64,000 nt of DNA, from positions 2,108,001 to 2,172,000 of the forward strand of contig NZ_CP012150.1 in NCBI RefSeq assembly GCF_001187505.1, given 5' to 3'. Each line of letters opens with the position of its first letter. Position 1 is the first letter of the stretch. Source of the DNA: Mycolicibacterium goodii. Lineage in GTDB: Bacteria > Actinomycetota > Actinomycetes > Mycobacteriales > Mycobacteriaceae. The translations under genes and the position numbers were made by a program. Below are positions 26,930 to 34,433 of the stretch, piece after piece. The notes beneath the pieces were generated by a model. That model had not been told where the DNA came from. It saw nothing but the letters and a program-made list of their open reading frames with translations, and did no database searches.

Positions 26930-27460
26930 TCACGGCGCGGACTGCACATGGGAGTGCAGGTGCGCGGCGATGTCGGCGCGCAGTTGATCCATGCTCAGGC
27001 ACGGATCCCGCTGTGCGGAGTTCCACTCCTGATGGCCGAGCACATGGGAGGCGGGCTGGTTGATGTGCCGCAGCACCGCGGCGCAGCTGCGGACATAGCC
27101 GAGGTACTGCTCGCGCGGGTACTTCTGATGGCCGCGCAGTTCGGCGTGCACCGCGATGGTGCGGGTGTCGACGTCGGCGTGCGGCAGGTCGGGGTGGTAG
27201 CCCGGCCCGGCGTGATGAGCGACGCCCGCGGCCACGACGGTGATGCTGCCGTCACGGTTGATCAGCACGTTCGACAGCGGGCCCGGCCGTTGCCGGGTAC
27301 CGCGGGCGATGGTTTCCGCGGAGATGTCGTCGCCTCCGGTGTGGTGGCAAATGATGCCCCAGACGTCGCCGAAGTCGCCGTCACCGTTTGCCCGCCAGCC
27401 GTCGATCTCGTCGACGTCGAGCCCTTCTGCGCGAAGCGCGTCGGCAAGCCAGACCAGCAT
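26930..27460 (-). CDS. N-acetylmuramoyl-L-alanine amidase (amidase_2/PGRP fold)
   Basis: 176 residues. Zinc-site motifs of the amidase_2 family are visible: IICHHTGG (His 39/40), TIAVHAELRGH and HVLGHQEWN with a later DPC. It would cleave the bond between muramic acid and L-Ala in peptidoglycan. The ATG at 27460 has a strong GGAGGAG six bases upstream, which fixes the start. No signal peptide or membrane segment precedes the domain, so the product is not obviously exported; stand-alone amidases of this size are frequent in phage lysis modules. Convergent with the GntR gene, stop to stop. Confidence 0.8.
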   Translation of the reverse strand: MLVWLADALRAEGLDVDEIDGWRANGDGDFGDVWGIICHHTGGDDISAETIARGTRQRPGPLSNVLINRDGSITVVAAGVAHHAGPGYHPDLPHADVDTRTIAVHAELRGHQKYPREQYLGYVRSCAAVLRHINQPASHVLGHQEWNSAQRDPCLSMDQLRADIAAHLHSHVQSAP

Positions 27461-27570
27461 TGTGAGCTCCTCCGAGCGTGATCCACGAGGCCGCGTCCAA
27501 CGGCGGCGATTCCATGCTCGCGGTGAGCCCTCGTGGCGGGCGTGAGTAGTGCGGTACCCGATTCGCCGGG

Positions 27571-28815
27571 TCACGCCGTGGCTGTCGCGGTCCTCGGTTC
27601 CAGATGCTTGGACCAGCCGGAAGCGCACAATGCCGTGCATGCGGCCGCGAGCAGCCCTACGACGGTCAGCATGGCCGGATAGCTGAAGTAACGCGCCAAG
27701 GCGGCGAGGATCGCGGGCAGCAGGAAACCGGCGTAGGCCAACGAGTAGTACACCCCGGAGATGCCGGCAAGTTCGTCGGGTTCGGCGATGCGCTGGATCT
27801 CCAGCAGCCCGGAGACGATCGCGATGCCGTAGGCGCATCCGAGCAGCATCGCCACGACGACCGCGATACCGATGGAGCCCGTGACGGCGGTGACCACGGC
27901 CGCGAACACGCCGAGGGCCATGAGGACCATCGACACGACCACCGCACGGGCGCTCGAGTGGTCGTCGAGGCGCCGTGCGACGGGCTGGACCGCGACGCCG
28001 CATCCCAGGGTCAGCACGGTCAGGCCCGCGGTATAGAGCAGGGCCCAGTGTCCCAGCCGGTCCGCGACGAGCGCGGGGACGATGGCGTACGCGATCGCCG
28101 CGGAGCCGAAGATCCAGGGCGCCATGGGGACGACGACGTGGACGAACCGGCGGTGTGCGGCCGCGGGCACACGCAGGCCATCGATGACGCTGACCGATGG
28201 GGTGCCGGTGCGGGTCTCGACGGTGCGCTGCCGGATGGCCCACAGGGCGGGCAGGCACAACACGGCGTGCACCAGATAGGTCAACACCAGTGGCAGCGGG
28301 GCGTATTCGGTGAGCAGGCCGGCGCACAGCGGGCCCACCCCGAGGCCGAGTGACAGGCAGATCGAGGCGCGCCGGGCGCCGCTTCCCGGAGAGGCGTCGT
28401 CGTCGAACGGCGCCTTCGACAGCTCGGCGATCCAGGCCGAGCCGACGGCCATCGCGATGCCGACCGCGATGCCGCTGAGCAGCCTGCCGACGAAGAGCGC
28501 TGAGAAACCCCAATGGTCACCGATCGCGAGGATCACGCTGCCGAGCGCTGAGCTCAGCACACCGAGCGTCATCACCGGCCGTCGGCCGTGCCGGTCGGAC
28601 AGTGTGGACGCCACCAGCAACCCGGGGATGAGTCCGAGGACGTAGGCGCCGAGCAGCACGTCGACGTCGATCTGGGTGTAGCCGGACTGTTGTGAGTACG
28701 CGATGAGCAGCGGGGTGAACTGGTTGCCGCCCCAGCCGATGCAGAAGGCGGCTGCCGCCACCGCGATCCACGGCCGGATCAGGCGATTGGCGGATTGTGT
28801 TGCAGTGACACTCAT
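27571..28815 (-). CDS. MFS transporter
   Basis: 414 residues with 12 hydrophobic segments. The loop between helices 2 and 3 reads STLSDRHGRRPVMTLG, the MFS signature, and the C-terminal half ends with another typical helix bundle. It probably exports or imports a small organic molecule. Its start overlaps the stop of the GntR gene upstream (ATGA), so the regulator most likely controls it directly in one operon. The substrate is unknown. Confidence 0.82.
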   Translation of the reverse strand: MSVTATQSANRLIRPWIAVAAAAFCIGWGGNQFTPLLIAYSQQSGYTQIDVDVLLGAYVLGLIPGLLVASTLSDRHGRRPVMTLGVLSSALGSVILAIGDHWGFSALFVGRLLSGIAVGIAMAVGSAWIAELSKAPFDDDASPGSGARRASICLSLGLGVGPLCAGLLTEYAPLPLVLTYLVHAVLCLPALWAIRQRTVETRTGTPSVSVIDGLRVPAAAHRRFVHVVVPMAPWIFGSAAIAYAIVPALVADRLGHWALLYTAGLTVLTLGCGVAVQPVARRLDDHSSARAVVVSMVLMALGVFAAVVTAVTGSIGIAVVVAMLLGCAYGIAIVSGLLEIQRIAEPDELAGISGVYYSLAYAGFLLPAILAALARYFSYPAMLTVVGLLAAACTALCASGWSKHLEPRTATATA

Positions 28816-29450
28816 TTCAAGATCACCCGATAGGTCGCTTCCAGATGTGACAGCAGAGCGGATTCGAAGGTGTCGACGTCGCGCTGTTCGATCGCGGTGA
28901 CGAGCCGGGCATGCTCACCGATGAGCGCGGCAAGCCGCGCACTGTCCGACTGGGCGGCGGCGGCCATCATGCGTCGCTGCCGGTCGCTGAGTGAGCCGTA
29001 GAAGCGTTGTCCGATCGGGTTACCCGCGACCTCGACGATGCGGCGGTGGAACGCGTCGTCGGCCGCGGCGAACCGGCGTGCGTCGTTCGCCTCGGCGACT
29101 CGACGCTGCTCGTCGACGAGGTCGCTCAGTTCGGTGAACAGGGCGTCGACCGCTTCAGGGGCGCGACACAGCCGGCGCACCGCGGCGGTCTCGAGTGCCA
29201 GTCGCATCTCCAGCAGGTCGGTGGCCTCCTGCGGCGGTACCGGGACCACGACCGCGCCGCGGCGGGGGAGGAGTTCGAGCAGTTCTTCGGCTGCCAACCG
29301 GAGGAACGCCTCGTGGACCGGAGTGCGGCTGAGGCCGAGTTCGCCGGCGATTTCGACCTCGCTGAGCAGTTGCCCGCCGCGGATGTCCCCGGACAGGATC
29401 CGGTCCTTGGTGGCCAGGTACGCGCGTTGACTGTTGCTGGTCGTCTGCAC
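28812..29450 (-). CDS. GntR-family regulator (FadR/FCD type)
   Basis: 212 residues from the GTG at 29450. The DNA-binding part is AYLATKDRILSGDIRGGQLLSEVEIAGELGLSRTPVHEAFLRLAAEELLELLPRRGAVV, followed by an FCD domain with DDAFHRRIVEVAGNP. An ATG at 29492 is in frame but lies inside a repeated TGCATGCA element that looks like the operator, so the GTG is preferred. The gene is coupled to the MFS transporter by a 4-base overlap and is probably autoregulated. Confidence 0.82.
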   Translation of the reverse strand: MQTTSNSQRAYLATKDRILSGDIRGGQLLSEVEIAGELGLSRTPVHEAFLRLAAEELLELLPRRGAVVVPVPPQEATDLLEMRLALETAAVRRLCRAPEAVDALFTELSDLVDEQRRVAEANDARRFAAADDAFHRRIVEVAGNPIGQRFYGSLSDRQRRMMAAAAQSDSARLAALIGEHARLVTAIEQRDVDTFESALLSHLEATYRVILK

Positions 29451-29470
29451 GGCAACCAGCGTAACCCGCC

Positions 29471-29492
29471 ATGCATGCAAAGATGCATGCAA
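29471..29492. promoter_or_regulatory. Candidate GntR operator (repeated palindrome)
   Basis: ATGCATGCAA occurs twice, at 29471-29480 and 29483-29492, 12 bases apart; each contains the palindrome TGCATGCA. The pair sits 21-42 bases before the chosen GntR start, on about the same helix face. This is the expected place for autoregulation. Confidence 0.5.
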
Positions 29493-29508
29493 GGTGGTGT
29501 GGGGTTCG

Positions 29509-30075
29509 TTACTGCTGAGCCTGGGTCTGCGGCTGCTTGGCCAGCGCGTCGATGAGCGCCTTGTTGAACGCCGGGATGTCCTTCGGGGACCGGCTGGTGA
29601 TCAGGTTGCCGTCGACGACGACCTCCTCATCGAGCACCGTCGCACCGGCGTTGCGCAGGTCGGTGCGCAGGCTCGGGTAGGAGGTGAGCGTGCGGCCCTT
29701 GGCGACCCCGGCCTCCACCAGCGTCCACGGGCCGTGGCAGATCACCGCGACCGGACGGCCGGAGTTGACGAAGTCGTGCACGAACGCGACCGCCGTGGAA
29801 TCGGAGCGGAGTTTGTCAGCGTTGACCGTGCCGCCCGGGACCACGAGTGCGTCGAACTCGTCGCCCTTGGCCTCGCTCACCGGTCGGTCGACGGTGTAGG
29901 TTCCCGCGGGTTCCAGATCGTGATCGCGGGCGTCGATCGTCCCGCTCTGCAGGGACAGCAATTCGGTGCGCGCGCCGGCCTGCTCAAGCGCCTCGCGCGG
30001 TTCGACCAGTTCGCGGCGTTCGACTCCGTCGGTGGCCAGGATGGCGACCTTCTTGCCGTCGAGTGCGTGGGTCAT
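29509..30075 (-). CDS. DJ-1/PfpI-family protein (class I glutamine-amidotransferase fold)
   Basis: 188 residues. KVAILATDGVERRELVEPREAL begins the fold, FDALVVPGGTVNADKLR is the conserved Glu/Asp loop region, and the nucleophile elbow VAVICHGPWTLVEAG holds the reactive Cys. The family includes deglycases, chaperones and the PfpI protease; stress protection is the usual role. It starts with ATG on the minus strand and stands alone between the GntR gene and the small membrane protein. Confidence 0.85.
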   Translation of the reverse strand: MTHALDGKKVAILATDGVERRELVEPREALEQAGARTELLSLQSGTIDARDHDLEPAGTYTVDRPVSEAKGDEFDALVVPGGTVNADKLRSDSTAVAFVHDFVNSGRPVAVICHGPWTLVEAGVAKGRTLTSYPSLRTDLRNAGATVLDEEVVVDGNLITSRSPKDIPAFNKALIDALAKQPQTQAQQ

Positions 30076-30162
30076 GGTGGGTCTCCCTCAAGTGCGCGGA
30101 ATGTGATCACCTGGGTGCCTACCCACTGCGGGGGATTCCTACCGGCGACAGACCGGAACCGG

Positions 30163-30591
30163 TCAGAACGGACTGCTGTTGGACTGGAATTTCGCCGACT
30201 CCGGACGCGGGCCGTACCGGCGGATGTAGTCCTCGTGGATGTGCGCCTGCTTCTTGTACCGGATCTCGTCGACCAGGTTCGGGTCGAGTCCGTGCTGTGC
30301 CAGGCGGTGCCGACGCCACACCTTGTTGAGGGCGAGCGCCATGAGCAGCGCCCAGACGTAGATGGGCACCGTCATCTCGATGTGCACATACAGCGATGCG
30401 GGCAGCAGCCAGAACGGAGCCAGCACCAGCGCGGGCGGGATCGCCATGCGGATCATGTGCCTGCGGACGGCCCCGTGGTCGGCCAGGTCGTGGGCGACCC
30501 ACTCGCGCATCGAGTCGGGGAGTTGTCTGCCGTACGAATAGGCAATGTACTGAAGCAGATTGGGGCGGTCCCCGTGCCGTTCGTTGGCCAT
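30163..30591 (-). CDS. DUF5313-like small membrane protein
   Basis: 142 residues. The opening RPNLLQYIAYSYGRQLPDSMREWVAHDL resembles actinobacterial DUF5313 proteins. Two hydrophobic stretches follow (MAIPPALVLAPFWLLPASLYV and VPIYVWALLMALAL), and then a basic cytoplasmic tail containing KQAHIHEDYIRRYG. The function of the family is unknown. It lies 14 bases downstream of the MarR gene on the same strand, so it may be part of its operon and could be under its control. Confidence 0.65.
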   Translation of the reverse strand: MANERHGDRPNLLQYIAYSYGRQLPDSMREWVAHDLADHGAVRRHMIRMAIPPALVLAPFWLLPASLYVHIEMTVPIYVWALLMALALNKVWRRHRLAQHGLDPNLVDEIRYKKQAHIHEDYIRRYGPRPESAKFQSNSSPF

Positions 30592-30605
30592 GATGATCCT
30601 TGTGT

Positions 30606-31097
30606 TCAGTGGTTGACACCGTTCGCGGCGAGCGCGGCGGTGTTGACTCGGGTCAGGACCCGATGCAGTTCCTCGAGTTCGGCCAGGTCCACGCCCAGCC
30701 GTTCGACGACTTGCGGGGGGATCGCCAGTGCGCGTTCGCGCAGTGCGACCCCGGCGTCGGTGAGCCGAATGTCGGTGGCGCGCTCATCCCCGACGCTACG
30801 CGCGCGCGTGACCAGACCGAGCGCCTCGAGGCGTTTGAGCATCGGCGACAGGGTCGCCGAGTCCAGTTGCAGGGTCGCGGCGATCTGCTTCACCGACAGC
30901 GGCGGGGTGTCCGGCGAGCTCACCTTGTGGTGGTCCCACAACGCCAGCATCACCAGATACTGCGGGTGGGTGAGACCCAACGGTTCGAGCAGCGGTCGGT
31001 AGATCGACAGCACGGCCCGGTTGGTCACGGCCAATGCGAAGCACACCTGGCGTTCGAGGGCGAGGGGGTCGACGTCGACGCCGGATGGTGAGGCCAT
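30606..31097 (-). CDS. MarR-family regulator, OhrR-like
   Basis: 163 residues of the OhrR branch. It has ERQVCFALAVTNRAVLSIYRPLLEPLGLTHPQYLVMLALW with Cys19 at the position of the peroxidatic Cys and the two Tyr that sense its oxidation, then the winged helix LSVKQIAATLQLDSATLSPMLKRLE. OhrR proteins de-repress on organic hydroperoxide. No ohr gene is adjacent, which is unusual; the visible candidate target is the downstream membrane protein. A palindrome lies 21 bases before the ATG. Confidence 0.82.
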   Translation of the reverse strand: MASPSGVDVDPLALERQVCFALAVTNRAVLSIYRPLLEPLGLTHPQYLVMLALWDHHKVSSPDTPPLSVKQIAATLQLDSATLSPMLKRLEALGLVTRARSVGDERATDIRLTDAGVALRERALAIPPQVVERLGVDLAELEELHRVLTRVNTAALAANGVNH

Positions 31098-31117
31098 GAC
31101 TAGAACGTACGCTAATA

Positions 31118-31131
31118 GTTAGGGCACTAAC
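31118..31131. promoter_or_regulatory. Candidate MarR/OhrR operator
   Basis: GTTAGGGCACTAAC is a perfect inverted repeat (GTTAG-N4-CTAAC), 21-34 bases upstream of the OhrR-like gene and facing its promoter. ACGTAC at 31105-31110 and GTACGT at 31135-31140 frame it almost symmetrically. Confidence 0.5.
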
Positions 31132-31167
31132 AATGTACGTGTGGTCACATACCCAGGGGTGGACGGG

Positions 31168-31842
31168 CTAGTTTGCGCGGCGCGCGAGCCGCTCGGTGTT
31201 GTCGATCAGGATGCTCTTGCCCTGCACGCGGATCCATCCGCGCTGCGCGAAGTCCGACAGCGCCTTGTTGACCGTCTCGCGGGACGAACCGACAAGCTGG
31301 GCGATCTCCTCCTGGGTCAGCTCGTGATCGACGCGCAGCGAATTGCCCTCCCGCGTCCCGAACCGCTGCGCGAGGTGCAGCAGCTGTTTGGCGACGCGAC
31401 CCGGCACGTCGGTGAAGATGAGGTCGGACAGGTTGTCGTTGGTGCGCCGCAGGCGTCGCGCCAGAACCCGCAGCAGCTGCTCGGCGATCTCGGGTCGATC
31501 GGAGATCCAGTTGCGCAACACCTTGCGGTGCATCATCACCGCCTGCACTTCCGACAACGCGGTCACCGTCGACGTGCGCGGACCCGGATCGAAGATCGCC
31601 AGCTCACCGAACATGTCCGACGGGCCCATCAACGTGAGCAGACTCTCCCGGCCGTCGACCGACTTGCGGCCGATCTTCACCTTGCCGGACGTGATGATGT
31701 ACAGCGTCTCGCCCGGCTCGCCCTCGGTGAAGACCACCTGACCGCGCCTGAACGACACCGGTTCCAACTGCTGGGCAAGTGCGGCCACCGCGCTGGGTTG
31801 CACCCCTTGAAAGATGCCGGCGCGCGCCAGCACTTCGTCCAT
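31168..31842 (-). CDS. crp: Crp/Fnr-family cAMP-responsive regulator
   Basis: 224 residues, the same length as M. tuberculosis Crp (Rv3676) and colinear with it. It has [14 protein letters not shown], the cAMP-pocket region [22 protein letters not shown], the C-helix [22 protein letters not shown], and the winged helix [21 protein letters not shown]. The main mycobacterial crp lies near nth-type genes; here the context is different, so this is probably the second crp paralogue known in fast growers. A near-consensus Crp site in its own leader suggests autoregulation. It is divergent from the PaiB-like gene. Confidence 0.85.
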   Translation of the reverse strand: MDEVLARAGIFQGVQPSAVAALAQQLEPVSFRRGQVVFTEGEPGETLYIITSGKVKIGRKSVDGRESLLTLMGPSDMFGELAIFDPGPRTSTVTALSEVQAVMMHRKVLRNWISDRPEIAEQLLRVLARRLRRTNDNLSDLIFTDVPGRVAKQLLHLAQRFGTREGNSLRVDHELTQEEIAQLVGSSRETVNKALSDFAQRGWIRVQGKSILIDNTERLARRAN

Positions 31843-31870
31843 AGTCGACCCCTATAACCCGTCCGCGATC

Positions 31871-31886
31871 TGTTACCGCGTTCACA
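31871..31886. promoter_or_regulatory. Candidate Crp site in the crp leader
   Basis: TGTTACCGCGTTCACA matches the TGTGA-N6-TCACA consensus with one mismatch. It is 29 bases upstream of the crp ATG and also faces the divergent PaiB-like gene. Confidence 0.5.
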
Positions 31887-32012
31887 CTACAAGAGGCCGG
31901 TGTCTCATAAGACCGACTAAATTTCGCGTTCAGAAGAATCCGGTGTTCGCACCGGTCTCCCCACTCCTGCACTCACCTTCTAGGCTCGACGACGAGTGAT
32001 GGAGCGTGTCCC

Positions 32013-32636
32013 GTGTACCTACCCCCGAAGTTCGCGTTGAGTTCCGAGCGCATCGATGCCGCCCTGGCCCAGGCAGGCTTCGCCCAGCTTGTCAGCCACG
32101 CCGCGACGGGTCTGGTGGTGACGCCGTTGCCGTTGCTCTATGACGTCGAGCGGCACGCGCTGCTGGGTCATGTCGCGCGCGCCAACGACCACTGGCGCGC
32201 CGCGGGGGCCGAAACGGTGGCGATCTTCACCGGACCGCAGGCGTACGTGTCGCCGAGTTTCTATCCGACCAAGACCGAGACCGGCAAGGTGGTGCCGACG
32301 TGGAACTACGAGGTGCTCAACGTCTACGGCACGCTGCGCGTCCACGATGACCCGCAGTGGCTGCTCGATCTGGTCACCAGGCTGACCGACCGGCATGAGG
32401 CGGGCCGCGCCCAGCCGTGGCGGGTCGCCGATGCACCGGCCTCCTACACCCGAGCTCAACTCAACGGCATCGTCGGTGTGGAACTGACCGTCGAACGCGT
32501 CGAGGCCAAGGCGAAGATGTCGCAGAATCAACCCCCGCGCAATCGCGCGGGTGTCGTCGCCGGGCTCGCGGCGTCGGGATCGGCGCTCGATGCCGAGGTC
32601 TCCGAACGCGTCGCCGCGCTCGACCCCGACCGCTGA
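32013..32636 (+). CDS. PaiB-like FMN-binding negative transcriptional regulator
   Basis: 207 residues. MYLPPKFALSS, LVVTPLPLLYD, GHVARANDHWR, FTGPQAYVSPSFYPTKTETGKVVPTWNYEVLNVYG and LNGIVGVELTVERVEAKAKMSQNQ are the consecutive conserved blocks of the PaiB family, which has a split-barrel flavin-binding fold. Bacillus PaiB affects sporulation and protease genes; the role in mycobacteria is not known. GTG start at 32013 with GGAG eight bases upstream. Confidence 0.85.
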   Translation: MYLPPKFALSSERIDAALAQAGFAQLVSHAATGLVVTPLPLLYDVERHALLGHVARANDHWRAAGAETVAIFTGPQAYVSPSFYPTKTETGKVVPTWNYEVLNVYGTLRVHDDPQWLLDLVTRLTDRHEAGRAQPWRVADAPASYTRAQLNGIVGVELTVERVEAKAKMSQNQPPRNRAGVVAGLAASGSALDAEVSERVAALDPDR

Positions 32637-32697
32637 CGTGCGGACCGCTCACCAGGCGATTTGCCTGCTGATCGGCCACGTGGCCGCGACAATAGCT

Positions 32698-32707
32698 GTA
32701 ACGTTAC
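32698..32707. promoter_or_regulatory. Small palindrome before the zinc-finger gene
   Basis: GTAACGTTAC is a perfect 10-base palindrome ending four bases before the ATG at 32712. It could be an operator at a leaderless or near-leaderless start. The assignment is tentative because the site is short. Confidence 0.3.
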
Positions 32708-32711
32708 GGCT

Positions 32712-33065
32712 ATGGCCGTGACGCTATGCGCCGTGTGCAGCACCGGCTTCACCGGAAGATCGGACGCCGTGTACTGCTCCCCGGCATGCAGACAGAAGGC
32801 GCACCGGGCTCGCACCGCCCGCCGCGTCGCGGCGTTGAGCCGTCAGCGGAGCGACGCCACATCGGGCGATGTCAAGCCGGTCGCGGTCCGGCCCGACATC
32901 GCGCGGTCGCTCGAACGTGCGCGCGAGCAGATCGCCGAGTCCCGCAGGTTGTGCCGCATCAGCGCGGAACGGTTGCGACGCATGGCGGCGCTTCAACGCG
33001 AAATCGGCAACCGCCAGGAGGTGCGGGCAACAACGCCGATGCCGTATGCGAAGTGGGCGCGATGA
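32712..33065 (+). CDS. Small zinc-finger-like protein
   Basis: 117 residues. The N-terminus carries CAVC-x12-CSPAC followed by RQKAHRARTARR, a four-cysteine zinc-ribbon-like module with a basic stretch. The rest is helical (RSLERAREQIAESRRLCRISAERLRRMAALQREIG), probably a coiled coil for dimerisation. Nothing else is recognised. Its stop overlaps the start of the PAS-ANTAR gene (ATGA), so the two are co-produced and may act in the same regulatory device (inference). Confidence 0.7.
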   Translation: MAVTLCAVCSTGFTGRSDAVYCSPACRQKAHRARTARRVAALSRQRSDATSGDVKPVAVRPDIARSLERAREQIAESRRLCRISAERLRRMAALQREIGNRQEVRATTPMPYAKWAR

Positions 33066-33763
33066 CCCGCGGCTCAGAAGGTGGCGCTGCCGCGGTTGCC
33101 CGGGCATTGTCCGGCGGCACGCCTCAACACATTGGCTGGTTCCGGTTCTATTTCGCCGACGAGCGCTGGGAGTGGTCCGCCGAATTGCAGCGCATGCACG
33201 GTTACCGGCCGGGCACCGTCACCCCGACAACCGAACTGGTGCTGTCGCACAAGCATCCCGATGACCGCGACCAGGTCGCCGCGGACATCAACGACATGAT
33301 CATCGGGCGCCGGCCCCTCGGCAGAAGGCACCGGATCATCGACACCACCGGTGCGGTGCGTGAGGTGATCGTCGTCAGCGATCAGCTCCACGGTCACGAC
33401 GGCGACGTGCTCGGCATCCGCGGTTTCTACATCGACGTGACGCCGGTGCTGAGCCAGCAGGAAGACGCGGCCATCACCGCCGAGGTCGCCAAGATCACCG
33501 AGCGCCGCGCGGTGATCGAACAGGTCAAAGGCATGCTGATGCTGATCTACGGCATCGACGAGAACGCCGCGTTCGATCTGCTGAAATGGCTGTCGCAGGA
33601 GAACAACGTCAAGCTGCGCGTGCTGGCCGAGCAGGCCGCGAACGATTTCACCACACTCGGCGACGCCGGCGTCCTGGCCCGGTCGAAGTTCGACCGGCTG
33701 CTGTTGACCGCCGCGCGACGTGCCGTCGATTCCGACGACGATTCCCTGTCGACATCGGTGTGA
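33062..33763 (+). CDS. PAS-ANTAR RNA-binding regulator
   Basis: 233 residues. Residues 20-130 are a PAS domain of the PAS_3 type (WFRFYFADERWEWSAELQRMHGY, HPDDRDQVAADI, RRHRIIDTTGAVREVIVVSD). Residues 140-200 are an ANTAR domain (ITERRAVIEQVKGMLMLIYGIDENAAFDLLKWLSQENNVKL...LAEQ). ANTAR proteins bind two-hexaloop RNA and stop termination; the PAS part would sense a ligand, redox state or voltage-type signal. Coupled to the zinc-finger gene by ATGA. Its RNA targets are not visible nearby. Confidence 0.88.
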   Translation: MTRGSEGGAAAVARALSGGTPQHIGWFRFYFADERWEWSAELQRMHGYRPGTVTPTTELVLSHKHPDDRDQVAADINDMIIGRRPLGRRHRIIDTTGAVREVIVVSDQLHGHDGDVLGIRGFYIDVTPVLSQQEDAAITAEVAKITERRAVIEQVKGMLMLIYGIDENAAFDLLKWLSQENNVKLRVLAEQAANDFTTLGDAGVLARSKFDRLLLTAARRAVDSDDDSLSTSV

Positions 33764-33802
33764 GTGGCGATTCTCGGTGCAGGACGACGCGCAGTGTGCC
33801 GT

Positions 33803-34357
33803 CTATTGGGTGCTCGAAAGATGTTGGGCGTCAGGCGTGATCGGTGTGTCGGGGGTGGACTGAGTGCGCAGGCCGGGGTGGTCGAGCTGGTAGAGCGGTT
33901 CGGGCCACACCCGGTAACGCAGCGGGGTGAGTGCCGCGTGGGCGGGCAGGCGGTCGGAGGCCAGCGCCGCCACGGCGGCCGAGATCAGGGTCTGACCCCC
34001 GTGGGCGAGATCGCGCAGGCGAGCCACGCCGCCGGTGTCGACAGAGTCGACGGTGTCGCCGGTGTCGACGGGGGCGGTGTGCACTCCGATGCACAAGGCG
34101 AAGGGTTCCAACGGGGCGAGCTGCAGATCGAGCGCACACATCACGGCATCCCAGGCACGGTCGAAGCTGACCACGAAGCTGTCCGAGGCATCGTTGAGCA
34201 CCGTGCCGTCATTGAGTGCGGTCAGATGAGCCATCGAGGCGCGCAACCACGGGATCGCCGCGATGGTCTGATAAAGCTCGGTTTGCCACAGCTCTTCGGC
34301 TCCATCGACACGCGCCATCAGCAACGTCTTGGTTTCGGTTGACAACTTCTCGGTCAC
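33803..34357 (-). CDS. Stand-alone degenerate class III cyclase-like protein
   Basis: 184 residues. LLMARVDGAEELW, LNDASDSFVVSFDRAWDAVMCALDLQ and FALCIGVHTAPVD, then VARLRDLAHGGQTLISAAVAALASDRLP, follow the layout of nucleotide-cyclase-like domains that in mycobacteria precede large LuxR-type ATPases. Here the metal aspartates are not in place (VDGAE where DVEGS-type sequence is usual) and the ATPase and DNA-binding parts are missing. Catalysis is unlikely, and a binding or regulatory role is more plausible. Convergent with the PAS-ANTAR gene. Confidence 0.6.
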   Translation of the reverse strand: MTEKLSTETKTLLMARVDGAEELWQTELYQTIAAIPWLRASMAHLTALNDGTVLNDASDSFVVSFDRAWDAVMCALDLQLAPLEPFALCIGVHTAPVDTGDTVDSVDTGGVARLRDLAHGGQTLISAAVAALASDRLPAHAALTPLRYRVWPEPLYQLDHPGLRTQSTPDTPITPDAQHLSSTQ

Positions 34358-34433
34358 GCATCGCTCCAGTCAGTGTCGTGTGATCTATCGGGTCAGACCA
34401 CACGCTGCAGATATCAGCGTAACCACCTGATTC

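Noticed and set aside
27461..28513. N-terminal extension of the amidase frame by about 350 codons
   Set aside because: The extension is antisense-like Arg-rich sequence over the MFS gene; the ATG at 27460 with GGAGGAG is a clear start.
31141..31153. TGTGGTCACA near 31141 as a Crp site
   Set aside because: Half-sites are adjacent rather than separated by six bases.
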